DNA of 64,000 nt from Gari tellinella (taxonomy: Eukaryota > Mollusca > Bivalvia > Cardiida > Psammobiidae), in NCBI GenBank assembly GCA_922989275.2, contig OV277871.1, forward strand, positions 26,112,693 to 26,176,692. Direction: 5' to 3'. Made by a program: the position numbers and the translations under genes. Shown in pieces: positions 43,430-54,055 of this stretch (positions within the stretch are counted from its first letter, which is position 1; each line of letters opens with the position of its first letter). The notes under the pieces were generated by a model. It ran no database searches and was not told the DNA's origin. It saw only the letters and a program-made list of their open reading frames with translations.

Positions 43430-46234
43430 TTGCCAAAATTTACGTTTTTCATGAGATGGAGATGTTTTATAACAGGAAGAAAAGTTTCATTAAAATTGAT
43501 CAAACATGTTCCTCGCTGTAGTGGAAGCCGGGGTGGTGGAGTGGGGCTCATATATAAGGCATCAATTGATGTTAAAATCCTTTCCTCTACCAAAGATAAT
43601 GATTTTTCAACTTTTGAGCACATTGACTGTACTTTAAGCATCAAAGATTTCACAGTGCGTCTAGCAGTCATCTACAGACCCCCTCCATCCACGGCAAACG
43701 GTCTAAAAATCTCAGACTTTCTTGACAAGGAATGGCCACTTTTCTTATCGAAATTTTCAACCATTGATAAACAAATCATCATTGTAGGGGATTTAAACCT
43801 TCATCTTGATATCTCAAACGATAGGAACACTGTCAATTTCGTCAGTACAATGGATTCATTTGGTTTTCAACAGCATGTCAAAGAAGCCACTCATGTCGGG
43901 GGACACACTCTTGACGTTGTTATAACAAGAGATAACGAAGACTGTGTGTCAAATATCGAAGTCACTGACCCTGGACTATCTGACAGTAGTGGCAAAATCT
44001 CAAGAGACCATTTCTCTGTGTCTTTAAGAGCAAAGGCAGAAAAACCTCCGCCCATCAGAAAAACTGTTTCATTTCGAAAGCTTAGGGACATTAATGTCGA
44101 TTTATTTAAAAGAGATATCCTTAACTCAGATTCAATTAAAGAAATTCTGAAAATGACAGATATTGACGAAATTGTCGGTGTATACACACATGAACTTAAA
44201 GCCCTGATCAATAAGCATGCACCATTGAAAACTAAGACCATAACTCTCAGGCCAACATGTCCATGGTACACCCAGGAACTTCACGATGCTAAACATTTAA
44301 AGCGTAAGCTGGAACGAAAGTGGAAATTATCCAAACTCATAATTGATCATCAACTGTATCGAGAGCAGTGTGCTAAAGTAAACAAACTATTAGCAGAGTC
44401 AAAGGTTAATTTTTACACAGAAAAAGTAGAATCCTGTCAACAGGACTCGAAGAGTCTTTTTAAAGTCACTAAGCATCTCCTGGGTGCAAACAGTGAAATT
44501 GCACTGCCAAAAAATGTGTCCTCAAAACAACTTGCGCATGATTTCAGCGACTTTTTTATTGAAAAGGTGGACAAAATACGGACAGGCATTGCCTCTGAAT
44601 CAATGTCATGCACCCCAGTCATCACAGAAACGTTGCATTCAATGAATTCTTTAGAAAGCTTTGACTCTGTTGCATCAGCAGAAATTGGGGAGATTGTGAA
44701 GGCATCCCCATGTAAGTCCTGTGAACTCGACCCAATACCTACATGGCTTTTAAAGTTATGCCTTGACGAGCTCCTACCGTCGTTAACAAAAATTGTGAAC
44801 TCTTCGCTGGAATCTGCGTATGTTCCAAAAGAATTCAAAAAGTCGCATGTAAGACCTCTTTTGAAAAAACCTGATCTCGATACAAATGATCTTAAGAACT
44901 ACAGGCCTGTATCAAATTTGCCATTTCTCTCAAAAGTATTAGAAAAGGTAGTAGACAAACGCATTGAGTCCCATTTGACCACAAACAATCTGCATGAACA
45001 ACATCAGTCAGCATATCGTAAGCATCACTCTACAGAAACTGCTCTTCTAAAAGTTCAAAATGACATCTTGCAATATCTTGATAAGAATGAAATCACAATT
45101 CTGGTGATGCTTGACCTATCAGCCGCATTCGACACAATTGATCATGAAACATTACTCAATCGCCTTGAAAAAGACTTCAAAATTATTGGAAACCCACTAA
45201 AGTGGATGACCTCATACCTGACCGACCGTTACCAAACAGTCGCGGTAGATGGCGAATTATCTGCCCCAGTTCAAATGAAATATAGTGTGCCACAGGGGTC
45301 AGTCCTTGGGCCGAAGAACTACATCTTGTACACAAAACCTGTCGGCTCAATTTGCAGAAATCATCAGCTGGATCATCACTTCTATGCAGATGATTCACAG
45401 TTATACTTGTCATTTAAGCCTAAAGACACATCTTGTCAACAAGAAGCCCTTTCAAAAGTCGAAGGGTGTCTAAAAGACATAGTATCATGGATGCACCAGA
45501 ACATGTTGAAGCTGAACACTGACAAAACTGAGGTCATACTGTTTCATTCAAAAAAGTTTAACGTTCCTGGAGATTTTCACGTACAAGTGGGAAACTCTAA
45601 AATCAAACCATCAGTATGTGTGAAGAATCTTGGTGCTAGATTAGATTCCCAAATGGATATGACACAGCACATTAACGCTGTGTGCAGGTCTGGCTACTCA
45701 CAGCTGCGGCAGATAGGTCATATTAGACAGTACCTTTCTCCAGAAGCTACAAAGACCTTGATCAATTCTCTGGTCACTTCAAAAATTGACTACTGCAACT
45801 CACTGCTGTATGGGATTCCCCAAAACTCATTATGCAAACTACAACGTGTGCAAAACAAAGCAGCCCGCATCATTAACAGGACCCCTCGGTACAATCACAT
45901 CACTCCAGTCTTGAAGGATCTTCACTGGCTTCCAGTTCAACACAGAATTGAATTCAAAATTCTGACACTCACATACAAAGCCATGTGCAATGATTCTCCA
46001 AGGTACATTGTCAATATGCTTGACGTGTATAAACCTCGAAGAGAGCTGCGGTCTGCAACTAAATCAGTATCGCTGGTTGTACCGAGGAGTCGTTTGGTGA
46101 GGTTTGGAGATAGAAGTTTCATGCATGCAGCCCCAAAGCTCTGGAACAGTCTACCATCAGACATTAGAGATGCAAGCTCAGTTGCAGTTTTCAAAAAGCA
46201 TCTGAAAACACATTACTTTAATATTTGTTATTAG
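43430..46234 (+). CDS. LINE endonuclease-reverse transcriptase, open over 934 codons
   Basis: No stop or frameshift, unlike every other retroelement here. The first ~25 codons are probably flanking DNA; family-like sequence begins at HVPRCSGSRGGGVGLIYK (~27). Partial EEP endonuclease: VIYRPP (~80), GDLNLHLD (120-127), TLDVVITR (160-167), RDHFSV (192-197), so the N-terminal catalytic Asn and Glu are lost. RT: RPLLKKPDLDTNDLKNYRPV (475-493), motif A LDLSAAFDTIDH (561-572), motif B SVPQGSVLGP (619-628), motif C FYADDSQLY (651-659). The C-terminal region has LHWLPVQHRIEFKIL-type text and PKLWNSLP, typical of CR1/L2. The catalytic YADD is intact, but the truncated endonuclease and missing promoter make autonomous activity unlikely. 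Confidence 0.88.
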   Translation: MPKFTFFMRWRCFITGRKVSLKLIKHVPRCSGSRGGGVGLIYKASIDVKILSSTKDNDFSTFEHIDCTLSIKDFTVRLAVIYRPPPSTANGLKISDFLDKEWPLFLSKFSTIDKQIIIVGDLNLHLDISNDRNTVNFVSTMDSFGFQQHVKEATHVGGHTLDVVITRDNEDCVSNIEVTDPGLSDSSGKISRDHFSVSLRAKAEKPPPIRKTVSFRKLRDINVDLFKRDILNSDSIKEILKMTDIDEIVGVYTHELKALINKHAPLKTKTITLRPTCPWYTQELHDAKHLKRKLERKWKLSKLIIDHQLYREQCAKVNKLLAESKVNFYTEKVESCQQDSKSLFKVTKHLLGANSEIALPKNVSSKQLAHDFSDFFIEKVDKIRTGIASESMSCTPVITETLHSMNSLESFDSVASAEIGEIVKASPCKSCELDPIPTWLLKLCLDELLPSLTKIVNSSLESAYVPKEFKKSHVRPLLKKPDLDTNDLKNYRPVSNLPFLSKVLEKVVDKRIESHLTTNNLHEQHQSAYRKHHSTETALLKVQNDILQYLDKNEITILVMLDLSAAFDTIDHETLLNRLEKDFKIIGNPLKWMTSYLTDRYQTVAVDGELSAPVQMKYSVPQGSVLGPKNYILYTKPVGSICRNHQLDHHFYADDSQLYLSFKPKDTSCQQEALSKVEGCLKDIVSWMHQNMLKLNTDKTEVILFHSKKFNVPGDFHVQVGNSKIKPSVCVKNLGARLDSQMDMTQHINAVCRSGYSQLRQIGHIRQYLSPEATKTLINSLVTSKIDYCNSLLYGIPQNSLCKLQRVQNKAARIINRTPRYNHITPVLKDLHWLPVQHRIEFKILTLTYKAMCNDSPRYIVNMLDVYKPRRELRSATKSVSLVVPRSRLVRFGDRSFMHAAPKLWNSLPSDIRDASSVAVFKKHLKTHYFNICY

Positions 46235-46930
46235 AACACTGCTACCTATGCGATATGTTCTTGCTGTAGATGTTGTGGGTCCAAATGGGAGTTTCTGGAG
46301 TATTATCTGGTTTTCGGTCTCTTATAGAAATTTTAGTTATTGTCGCATGTTATTTTTCCTAGTTATGTTACATTGGGCGGCCTGCATTGATTTCTATCAG
46401 TCGGCATAAAGAAGCCATTTGCTTCGTTGCTCTCGATTGTTGAGGTAGTGCAATCGCCGTTTTGGGGGCTGTCTTCTGTATGTTTAGTGGCCTTCATTGG
46501 GCGCTCTACTGTTATTTCTATCAGTCCGCATAAAGAAGCCATTTGCTTCGTTGCTCTTGATTGATGGGGTAACGTGATCGCCATTTTTGGGGGCTGTCTT
46601 TTGTACGTTTATTATGTTTATTTTATATCTAATTGTAGTTATTTGTCTTTTCCTGGCGGCCTGCATTTGGGCGCTCTACTATTGTTTCTATCGGTCGACA
46701 ATCAGAAGCCGGTTGCTTCATTGCTGATTGATGGGAGTAATGTGATCGCCATTTTGGGGGCTGTCTTTTTATATGTTTATTCATGTATATTTTAGATCAT
46801 ATTGTAGTTATTTTGTCTTTTCTTGTTTGTAGGTACATTTGTGTAATTTCATGTGAAGCGCTTTTGAACGCACAACCCCTGTGTGAAAAGAGCGCTATAT
46901 AAATCTGGTATAATAATAATAATAAATAAT
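43490..46930 (+). mobile_element. CR1/L2-group LINE, 5' truncated
   Basis: Endonuclease and RT ORF, long 3' UTR with 'aaagagcgctatataaat' just before a (taa)n tail ending at about 46930. The short-unit tail is characteristic of CR1/L2-like LINEs. ORF1 and the start of the endonuclease are missing. Confidence 0.85.
46371..46830 (+). repeat. Triplicated block in the LINE 3' UTR
   Basis: Three units start near 46371, 46494 and 46663, each with 'ttctatcagtc', 'agaagccatttgcttc', 'gtgatcgccattttgggggc' and 'tgtctttt' (with variations). The last two units add 'ttttatatctaattgtagtt'-type sequence. Confidence 0.85.
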
Positions 46931-47955
46931 CACGAATTATGGAAAATATGAACGAAATTGTAACCTAGCCCTAAAATGACAAGTCACAATGTCATGAATG
47001 ACATTTGTCTGTTGGGCTACCAGCTTTCAACGCGACATTGGTGCCATATGTAGCACTTAAATGATTACTTTGAAACATACTATCTAAGTATTGATGGAAT
47101 ATTGTCAACTGGCACTGAAATAAGAATACTGAGGCATCTCCTGGTCTGTTTTCTAATACTATGTAAAATACCAAAATTGCCACTAGCTGTCAGCAGTGGC
47201 TTAGTGAAATTTACAGAATATTCAAAGAATGCCACCCTAAACGGCTTCAGCGACGTGCAATGTTAATGTATCAATAAAAAGGGTGAATTTTGACGCTCCA
47301 AGTTAACATTTTGCATTTAAACGATTGGCGTTGATGCCGTTAACGCAGATACGTTACGTTATTTTGACATATTCGACGGTCTAGACATGCGCGAGCAGTC
47401 ACCGTACATTCGTGGAAACATACGAGCGAGCGTGTGGTGACCAAAATGAAAGATTCCGTACTGTAGGCGCTAATGACCTTAGTCTCTACACATCAGGTCA
47501 GACAAAATTTCCTCAAAACAAGCAGATATTAGCGAAAACCATGTTGAAATGCGTTTCAGTTGGTGAAATAAGATATTGATGTTTAAATTAAACGATTTTA
47601 GAGCACCCAGGACGTAAAATGTCCATGACGTTAACGTGGTATTTCACGTTGGCTCTGAACACAACATTGCGAGTGGTCTTGTGATTAGTACACTCCGCAT
47701 TTTCGACATGTTAAATGTTTTTCTGTTAGGACGATTGATGACCAACACATAATCAAAAGCCGTGTTTACCAATGTTCCCATACACGCTTCGCACGTACAA
47801 AATACTTAAATCTTCGAATTTGGAGGTGTGACGTAACGTAGAGAGAGACTCAAAATTCAATAATTCGATTCAGTGCACATTCAACCTAGTATTTGAAACA
47901 AAATTGTTTTCGTCAGTGTGTCATTTCCTGTTTCGATAAACTTGAGTTTAAAAAG
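46931..47955. other. No gene seen
   Basis: About 1 kb, slightly richer in CpG than its surroundings ('gatacgttacgtt', 'catacgagcgagcgtg'). No domain is recognised; it may be the interior of the element defined by the 28 bp ends. Confidence 0.45.
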
Positions 47956-47983
47956 TGATCGGTTAGAAGATCCTCTGAGTGTA

Positions 47984-48526
47984 TATATCCTAATCAAAGT
48001 TTGTTTGTCCACCTGTGAACGCTGTAGTATGATACGACAAGGTTCCAGTTTATGTGAAGATGCTCATGACTTGCAGACATATCTGTCTTACACTGATGAT
48101 TACGTTTCTCTATTATACCAAAACCTCGTTTGTTACCCATTGGCGAACTGTGATTATCGAAGAACCATCTAAAATAGACAGTAGTTCAATACATGAGCGT
48201 TAACCCGTTCACTACCATTATGATGTAGTAATATTCATGCTTTTCGGTGGATTACCGGGATATACAGTAGATTATCACTTGATAATCCAAATGCTTCAAG
48301 CAGTGGGATTATCGTCGCGCGTGCTTATTTTATGAATTTTCCCCGTAGGGCTCCCCAATAATCGTAGTCAATCGTGACTGGCGTTCAATTCCGGCAGTCC
48401 GATATGTCGCGAACCACTCGACGGAAGAATAATGTACTTTCGCTTTTAATTGTCGAACAATATCGTGAAAATATAACGTCTGATGTTCACTCAATGGACT
48501 AAACTTCGATCTTACATTGAACCCCT
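47984..48526. other. No gene seen
   Basis: An 84-codon frame from 47918 with several Cys has no family match I know and crosses the 28 bp repeat; not called as a gene. Confidence 0.45.
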
Positions 48527-48548
48527 CCCCCCCCCCCCCCCCCCCCCC
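48527..48548 (+). repeat. Poly-C run of 22
   Basis: Uninterrupted C run preceded by 'acccct'. The minus strand could form a G-quadruplex. Length may be uncertain because long homopolymers are error-prone. Confidence 0.9.
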
Positions 48549-48748
48549 AGTTATCTTCAATATAACACGTCTAACGCAATACAGGATAGTCTTAAATTGA
48601 AAGAGATTGTCATGAAGTCAGCTGAGATACCGTTAGGACCGGCCAGGTTACGCGACAAGTAAAGTGAGGTTTAATGGCGTATAAACTGAAATCACGATCT
48701 GGATCTTGTATTTATATGTTTCAATGCCAAATTGGACCACGTCATCTA

Positions 48749-48920
48749 ACCCTTTCATGATCAAATCTATCGTGAAGGTTTTACCCCTTCATCGCCATAT
48801 TGCCGTCTGCTTCAATATTGTTGTCTACAATATCGTTTCAAAGTTAAATTTAAGGCAGTATAACTGACGTAATTTCAAAACAAGCGGCAAACAGTTTTAA
48901 TACTGATCAGACGCCACGTG
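48749..48920. repeat. MITE family A, right side lost
   Basis: 'taaccctttcatgatcaaat', 'ccttcatcgccatattgccg', first S1 arm 'ggcaaacagttttaatactg' then stops after 'gacgccacgtgac'. Confidence 0.75.
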
Positions 48921-49252
48921 ACCAATCAAATGCTTGAAAACGACTTCAGACTCCACACAAAAGCTTTATAACCTTGGAGCCTGTACTTCAACCGATCAAT
49001 TAGCCTTCCTTTTAGGTTTACTGTAAATGAGACAACCATTCGATACAATGCGGTGTGTTGTCAATCAATCACGAATGATAACTACAGTTTTTGTCCAGTC
49101 ATAATTCATTTACCATGTTCTATACTATATCTCTCCTGAATGTTACCATGTTTCCACCATCAGATAATTTGTTACACCAGCGAAACATCATTTCCATAAT
49201 AAAAAAGAATCGTCCCCAAACAATGGCAGATATGTCCTGATTCTTATAACTT
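48921..49252. other. No gene seen
   Basis: A string 'aatgcttgaaaacgacttcagactc' (48929-48953) resembles 57846-57875. Otherwise unassigned. Confidence 0.45.
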
Positions 49253-49410
49253 CTTCAATACCGTGACGTCATCCGCTTTAAACAATTGTCGCCTGCTTTT
49301 ATTTCTGAAGTATAGTTTTTTAATCAATTTATTAACTCTTTGGGTCCTGATCAGACACCACATTATTATGTGTCTGATAGGGCCCAGACTGCTTGCAAAC
49401 GTTACCATTA
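49253..49410. repeat. MITE family B fragment, reverse
   Basis: 'ataccgtgacgtcatccgct', 'caattgtcgcctgcttttat' then a worn hairpin 'gggtcctgatcagacaccac' ... 'gtctgatagggcccagactg'. Confidence 0.65.
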
Positions 49411-49823
49411 CAACCATACATTTATCATGCGTAAAGATAATGTCGGCAAAGATACACTTTGGATACAGAATTCTTTGGGCATCATTATGTGCAAGTTTCG
49501 CGACGTTCAGTCAAAAACTGAGGGAATGGCAGCATCTGTCCGCGTATTTTTGAACACCCCTCGTACAGTTTTGCTTTTATTTATTCAACTCATTGCTGTC
49601 ATGTGGATTCGCCATGCTTATATTTTGGATGATCCTATTTCCCAATTGAATATTGTAAGATCTAAATTGCAACTTTTATTTTATTTTGATAAAAAAATCC
49701 TGTTAGCAAACAGTGTATACAATACTCTGTGTCAAGATAATCTGTAAGCCGAACAGTTGTTTGAACATAGAGTGAACTATAAACATGCTAGCGGTGAAAC
49801 CATTATAACATTTGCAACTATGA
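49411..49823. other. No gene supported
   Basis: Frames of 96 and 135 codons cross from the MITE into this stretch. Composition and MITE overlap argue against a gene. Confidence 0.45.
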
Positions 49824-50071
49824 TACAGTGGAGAATCTGTTATTCTTTCCCGTTTAAACGCAAACGTACGCAAACGCAAAGCACTAAAACATAGAAAAAT
49901 ACAACTTTTGGACAATTCTGATAATTCTTGTTTATCTTGGTGGCAGACATTTTGGAGCCTGATCAGACGCCGGGTTACCCGGCGTCTGATCTGGCTCCAA
50001 ACTGTTTGCACTGCAAATAATAGCTAGCGTAAACGCGTTTATTGGGAAAGAATAACAGATTCTCTACTGTA
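49824..50071. repeat. MITE family E, near-intact
   Basis: Ends TACAGTGGAGAATCTGTTAT and ATAACAGATTCTCTACTGTA with TA flanks. S1 hairpin 49940-50010, centre GGGTTACCCG. 248 bp. Confidence 0.9.
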
Positions 50072-50076
50072 CCTTT

Positions 50077-50230
50077 GCAATCAGTTTGGATACTTATGAG
50101 ATGCTGCGTGACGCAGTGTCTCATCAGGGCCAAGACTGATTGACACTATGTCTCTGTTTTAATCATTGTAAGGAAGTTCTATTCTAAAAACAATAGCAGT
50201 CGACAATTGTTGCAGACTAAATAATTACCT
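50077..50230. repeat. MITE family B fragment beside E
   Basis: Hairpin 'ctttgcaatcagtttggata' ... 'gggccaagactgattgacac' then 'gtcgacaattgttgcagact'. The left end is missing; the E element abuts it. Confidence 0.6.
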
Positions 50231-50516
50231 AGCATGCAAATAATTAGTCAGAGAATACTGCATTAGAATACTTATTAGTTATAGAACTCAAAACTTATGT
50301 GACACAAAGCAAGTATAGTCTGCATCTATCTTCTGCACTGTCGAACCGACATATATCTTTGTAAATTGGATCATTATCGCAAGCTGCTCTGAATCTCGTT
50401 ACATTAAGATTGCTGAATCAGTCCGTTATCTCAACACAAACGGCTACATCCATTGCAGTGAACTTCAGTCTGTTCCGTTATTGCGCTCGTTGCAGGCGAA
50501 TTTTCGTTGATCATGT

Positions 50517-50975
50517 TAACCCCTTGACTGCTATAATGTCATCAGCTTTGTACAACCGTCGTCTACTTTTATCCAGGGCTCCAGATAAGAGGTAGTTATT
50601 TCAACAAATCAATAATTTTCTCACTCATTTCAGCACCAAATCCTATGATGTTACTATTCATTAGAATCGTCTCGAAGAGACGATTCTAATGAGTAGTGAC
50701 ACCATAGGGTTTAATTCAAAAATAAAGATTTTAAGTTTTGAAAAACTACCCTTATCTGTTGCTCTGTTTATCTATTCAAATTCAATACTTATAATATTTT
50801 ATTTAAAATAGAGGCATTTGCTTTAGGAAATATAAATTCAGGGCTGCAATTTCTCCAGATTTTTCCGAAATCTTCGGAGTATTTATAATTTCTCAGACCT
50901 CGCAAGACGCGCTTTTGATCAGGATCCTTACTGTCTGTAAACAACTATTGTACTCGGGAAAAGGTAGTGACAGAA
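50517..50975. repeat. MITE family B (reverse) split by elements I and J
   Basis: Left TTAACCCCTTGACTGCTATA to 'cgtctacttttatc' (50573), interrupted by I (50574-50766). It continues 'tttatctattcaaattc', is interrupted again by a truncated J (50839-~50895), and ends with a hairpin arm and 'actcgggaaaaggtagtga'. Confidence 0.65.
50574..50766. repeat. Element I nested in family B
   Basis: Ends CAGGGCTCCAGATAAGAGGT and 'cccttatctgttgctctg'; S3 hairpin 50638-50712 nearly perfect through 'cgtctcgaagagacg'. Flanked by direct repeats 'tttatc'. Confidence 0.85.
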
Positions 50976-51049
50976 CTGAGGATAAGCTGTGGAAGAATAA
51001 AAGTGAAGATATCAGACGTACTCTGCATGAGCTTTTTGTTCCTCTTCCT

Positions 51050-51270
51050 GGTTTAATTCATAACCCCATATTCTTTTCCTTAAAACAGGTTGAAAGTAAA
51101 GCAGAATGTGCCATAATGCACATTCTGCTTTACTTTCAACTTTCTTTAAGCTATAATCTGCTACTACAAAAACATTTCTTATAGTACATATTCGTGACTG
51201 TGTAAGATGGGATGATTTTCTTCAGTGGAGGAATACATGGAAGGCGTAAAAGGGCGTATTTATGGGTTAA
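51050..51270. repeat. MITE family D, decayed
   Basis: S2 hairpin 51076-51152, then D tail 'tgattttcttcagtggagga' and 'cgtatttatgggttaa'. Confidence 0.75.
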
Positions 51271-51552
51271 TGGGTCAACCTATCACTTGTTTCTGGTGCT
51301 AAACACGTGCCTCCATTTTAAGTTGAAACATTTAAAAATAAAACATGTCTTGGCTGCGATGATCCCAAATCAATTGAATATCATGTCAAATTGTTTTCCA
51401 TCAGTTCAACAACAATAAAAGTATTGATTTTGAATATATCGTCTTATTTTCTTCCATTAATAAAGTAGAACTGAAATTGGAACTATTATCAGATAAGTTG
51501 TAATTGTATTGGTCTGTAGTGCAAACACTGGCAGTGATTCATACGCTGTGTA

Positions 51553-51803
51553 TTAACCCTTTCCCTTATAGAAGCGACTTTTAGCACATGCATTTTATTC
51601 ATCCGCTGAAGAAAATAGTTCCAATATATACCGCAATGAATATGTGTTATATTTAACACTTTCCTTATTCTAGTAGGTAATAGCTTAAATCAGGCTGAAA
51701 GTAAAGCAGAATGCGCCATATGGCGCATTCTGCTTTACTTTCAACCTGCTTTAAGTAGTCACCTATTTTCAAAACTAGAACAGTCTATCAGGTAATGGGT
51801 TAA
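51553..51803. repeat. MITE family D, full length
   Basis: TTAACCCTTTCCCTTATAGA and 'ctatcaggtaatgggttaa'. S2 hairpin 51682-51754 with GCGCCATATGGCGC centre. Confidence 0.88.
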
Positions 51804-51849
51804 AGTTTGTAAGCGTTGTATGCATGGGTACAGGAGACTTACTAATAAC

Positions 51850-52155
51850 AAAACGAAAAGACAATGCAGAAAGTTTCAATAGGAGATTTCTGTTTTTCCT
51901 TGTCTTGAACCTTGCTTCAACCTTTTTACTTTTTGCCTTTTAATTTTGTCTTGAGTTGACGTTTCCATCTTGCAAATTAGGTGCTGAATAAAGAGAGCAA
52001 TTTGAATATTCAGCAAAATCAATATTATGACTACTAAATGGGCTAAGAGTATTGATGTTTTAGGCAGGTGTTTGCTTAAAGCAAGACAAAAGGAAAGCAG
52101 AAAGCTCCTTTAGGAACTTTCTGTTTTACATTTGTCTTGATTTAAGCTGTGTTTT
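51850..52155. repeat. Two K-type S2 hairpin remnants
   Basis: 51858-51925 is broken ('gcagaaagtttcaataggag'). 52076-52148 is better kept: 'gcttaaagcaagacaaaagg', 'agctcctttaggaactttct'. No TA-type ends are visible around either. Confidence 0.55.
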
Positions 52156-52356
52156 GATTTGGGATTTTTCAGTTAACAATGTACTTGCAAAATATATTTA
52201 TACATTTATTGAACAACTTCTTACCTTCGTCCGATGTGGGTCTGGGAAAGAAACAGTTTGAGTAATGTATGGTGGGTTAAACAATATGTATTTACAGAAA
52301 TCTATGCAAATACAAAGGACGGAATTAACCCATATTCACTTCTTGAAAATGATGTA

Positions 52357-52570
52357 TTAACCCTTAGCCCGCCAAATAAATTGTCGTCTGCTATATTTCT
52401 CGTCTGCTTCAAGTTTCAAAGTACTTCAAAGTTGCTCAAAATTGCTGAAAATGTTGTCCGAGTGTCAAACAGCTTGGATCCGGATGAGTCGCCGAGTTAC
52501 TCGGCGTCTCATCCGGATCCAAGCTGTTTGCATATGGAGCTAAAGTCGTGAGTGGCAGGCTAAGGGTTAA
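52357..52570. repeat. TTAA-type MITE, B variant with distinct hairpin
   Basis: Inverted ends TTAACCCTTAGCCCGCCA and TGGCAGGCTAAGGGTTAA (17 of 18 pair). Hairpin 52467-52531 reads GCTTGGATCCGGATGAGTCG with centre CGAGTTACTCG. Both arms differ from S1 in matching ways. Two 'cgtctgc' boxes at left. Confidence 0.9.
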
Positions 52571-52733
52571 TATATCAGTTAATCAATCAGATAAAGCAAA
52601 CAAACATTTCATCAGTTCGTAGCAAGGATTTATCAAATTTATGACATATGGTTAAACCTTGTTCTGTTATTATGACGACATAACACATTCACTGCAATAC
52701 TATCGTCAGCATATCGTCTACTTGTATGTCAAC

Positions 52734-53002
52734 AGTTAACCCTTTTACTCTCAATGGCGCCTTAAAGCACGTAGGCAAACAGTTTGGATTCTGATGAGTG
52801 ATGATTTCAGGTAATCCGACTCGCTGCCTAAGCCTCAGAATCGCTGCAAATGGGGATGGTTCTTGTGGAAAAAGTTTCGAATGTTGATCAGTTTGATTAA
52901 ACACCGACATTCATTTAGTGTGAGTGTCAACATTTTGCATCTTGATCGGACGTGGCGTTACGCGGTGTTTATTCTGGATCAAATGTGTGTTTGCAAATGT
53001 TA
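52734..53002. repeat. MITE family A fragment and separate S1 hairpin
   Basis: 52736-52870 starts TTAACCCTTTTACTCTCAATG with a worn hairpin. 52919-53002 is an S1 hairpin ('cgtggcgttacgcggtg') with 'gtgtttgcaaatgtta'. Confidence 0.55.
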
Positions 53003-54055
53003 ATATTGTCATTAAAATGAAATATTTATGTAAAATACGTTTCAACAAGGAATACTTGAAACACATGCCTTATTGATATGTATAATATATTAGTGCGCCT
53101 ATTATCTAAGGAAAAAATAAATTAAGATAGATACTTGACAGCGGCATCCCAAACTTTTACCATCCTTTTGTTTTTATTAAACTACAAGCTCTTGTACTGC
53201 TAATTGATAATTTATTTAGTGCCCAAGAAGTTTACATTTGTTTTTATCAAATTTATATATAAATTAATGATGTCTGTAGGCTAAAACAGTTACAGAATTA
53301 TCCATATAAAACGTTTTTAGTACTTCTCAATATATATCCTATTACTTTCTCGTCTGAAACTCTTCCTGTGTGTAAATAGTATTACTTTAACTTGGTATTT
53401 CAACAGACACGTATTTTCGCCATTAAAATTCTAGTTTTTACCACTTTGCGACAAAGCCAATCAATTTTCCGATAAGTTTAGTGCCCTCGCACATTTTTGT
53501 CTTAAAATGTTTTTGATGGTTTTAAACCTTTAAAACTACTGTAGTCAGAGTCAAGCTCAAGATTTTCACTCAGTCCTCATCCGCTCCAGAAAACAACACT
53601 CAATATGGGAACCATGTTTTATAAATAACAATCAATAAATAAAAAAAATCGCTTGATTTTGAGATATGTATTGAAGGAAACTAAGAAAACGATTTGAAAA
53701 TGTTTAACTTCTAGTTAATAAATACTGTTGTTTTTTTTAAAAGTAATCTTGATATCTATGGAATTAGGCGAATCTTATTTGAATCTTGTTTGTGTATGTA
53801 ATTTCCGGACGAGGAAAGTGACATGCTGCTTTGATTTGCGGCTGCATCGAATTTTTTTCTTTGAAAAAAAGTTTTGGGAGATTATTTAGTTAAATTCAAA
53901 GACTAGACGTATAAAGATAATCTACAAATGCGCCCGAAATAAAATTGTTTAAATAATTTACAAAAAATGGGTTTATGACCAATCTGGACGTGAAAGTGTC
54001 AATTGTACATAGAACTATACAGTGGGTTTTATCAATCAACCACCATTAAACTGGT
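53003..54055. other. No gene seen
   Basis: About 1 kb of AT-rich DNA with no recognised element. Confidence 0.5.

Larger units (their letters stand above)
43361..47983. mobile_element. Possible DNA element with 28 bp perfect inverted ends, split by a LINE
   Basis: TACACTCAGAGGATCTTCTA (+ACCGATCA) at 43361-43388 and its exact complement at 47956-47983, with TA at both outer edges. Removing the LINE (about 43490-46930) leaves an element of about 1.2 kb with no recognised protein. A chance match of 28 bases is implausible, but a second copy would be needed to prove a transposon. Confidence 0.55.

Noticed and set aside
43891..44838. Minus-strand ORFs of 126 and 133 codons
   Set aside because: Antisense shadows of the LINE endonuclease-RT frame.
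47918..48172. 84-codon ORF with several cysteines
   Set aside because: Crosses the 28 bp inverted repeat, has no recognised domain and no splice or promoter context.
49340..49747. 135-codon ORF
   Set aside because: Starts in a family B hairpin; a parallel frame overlaps it, and no motif is seen.
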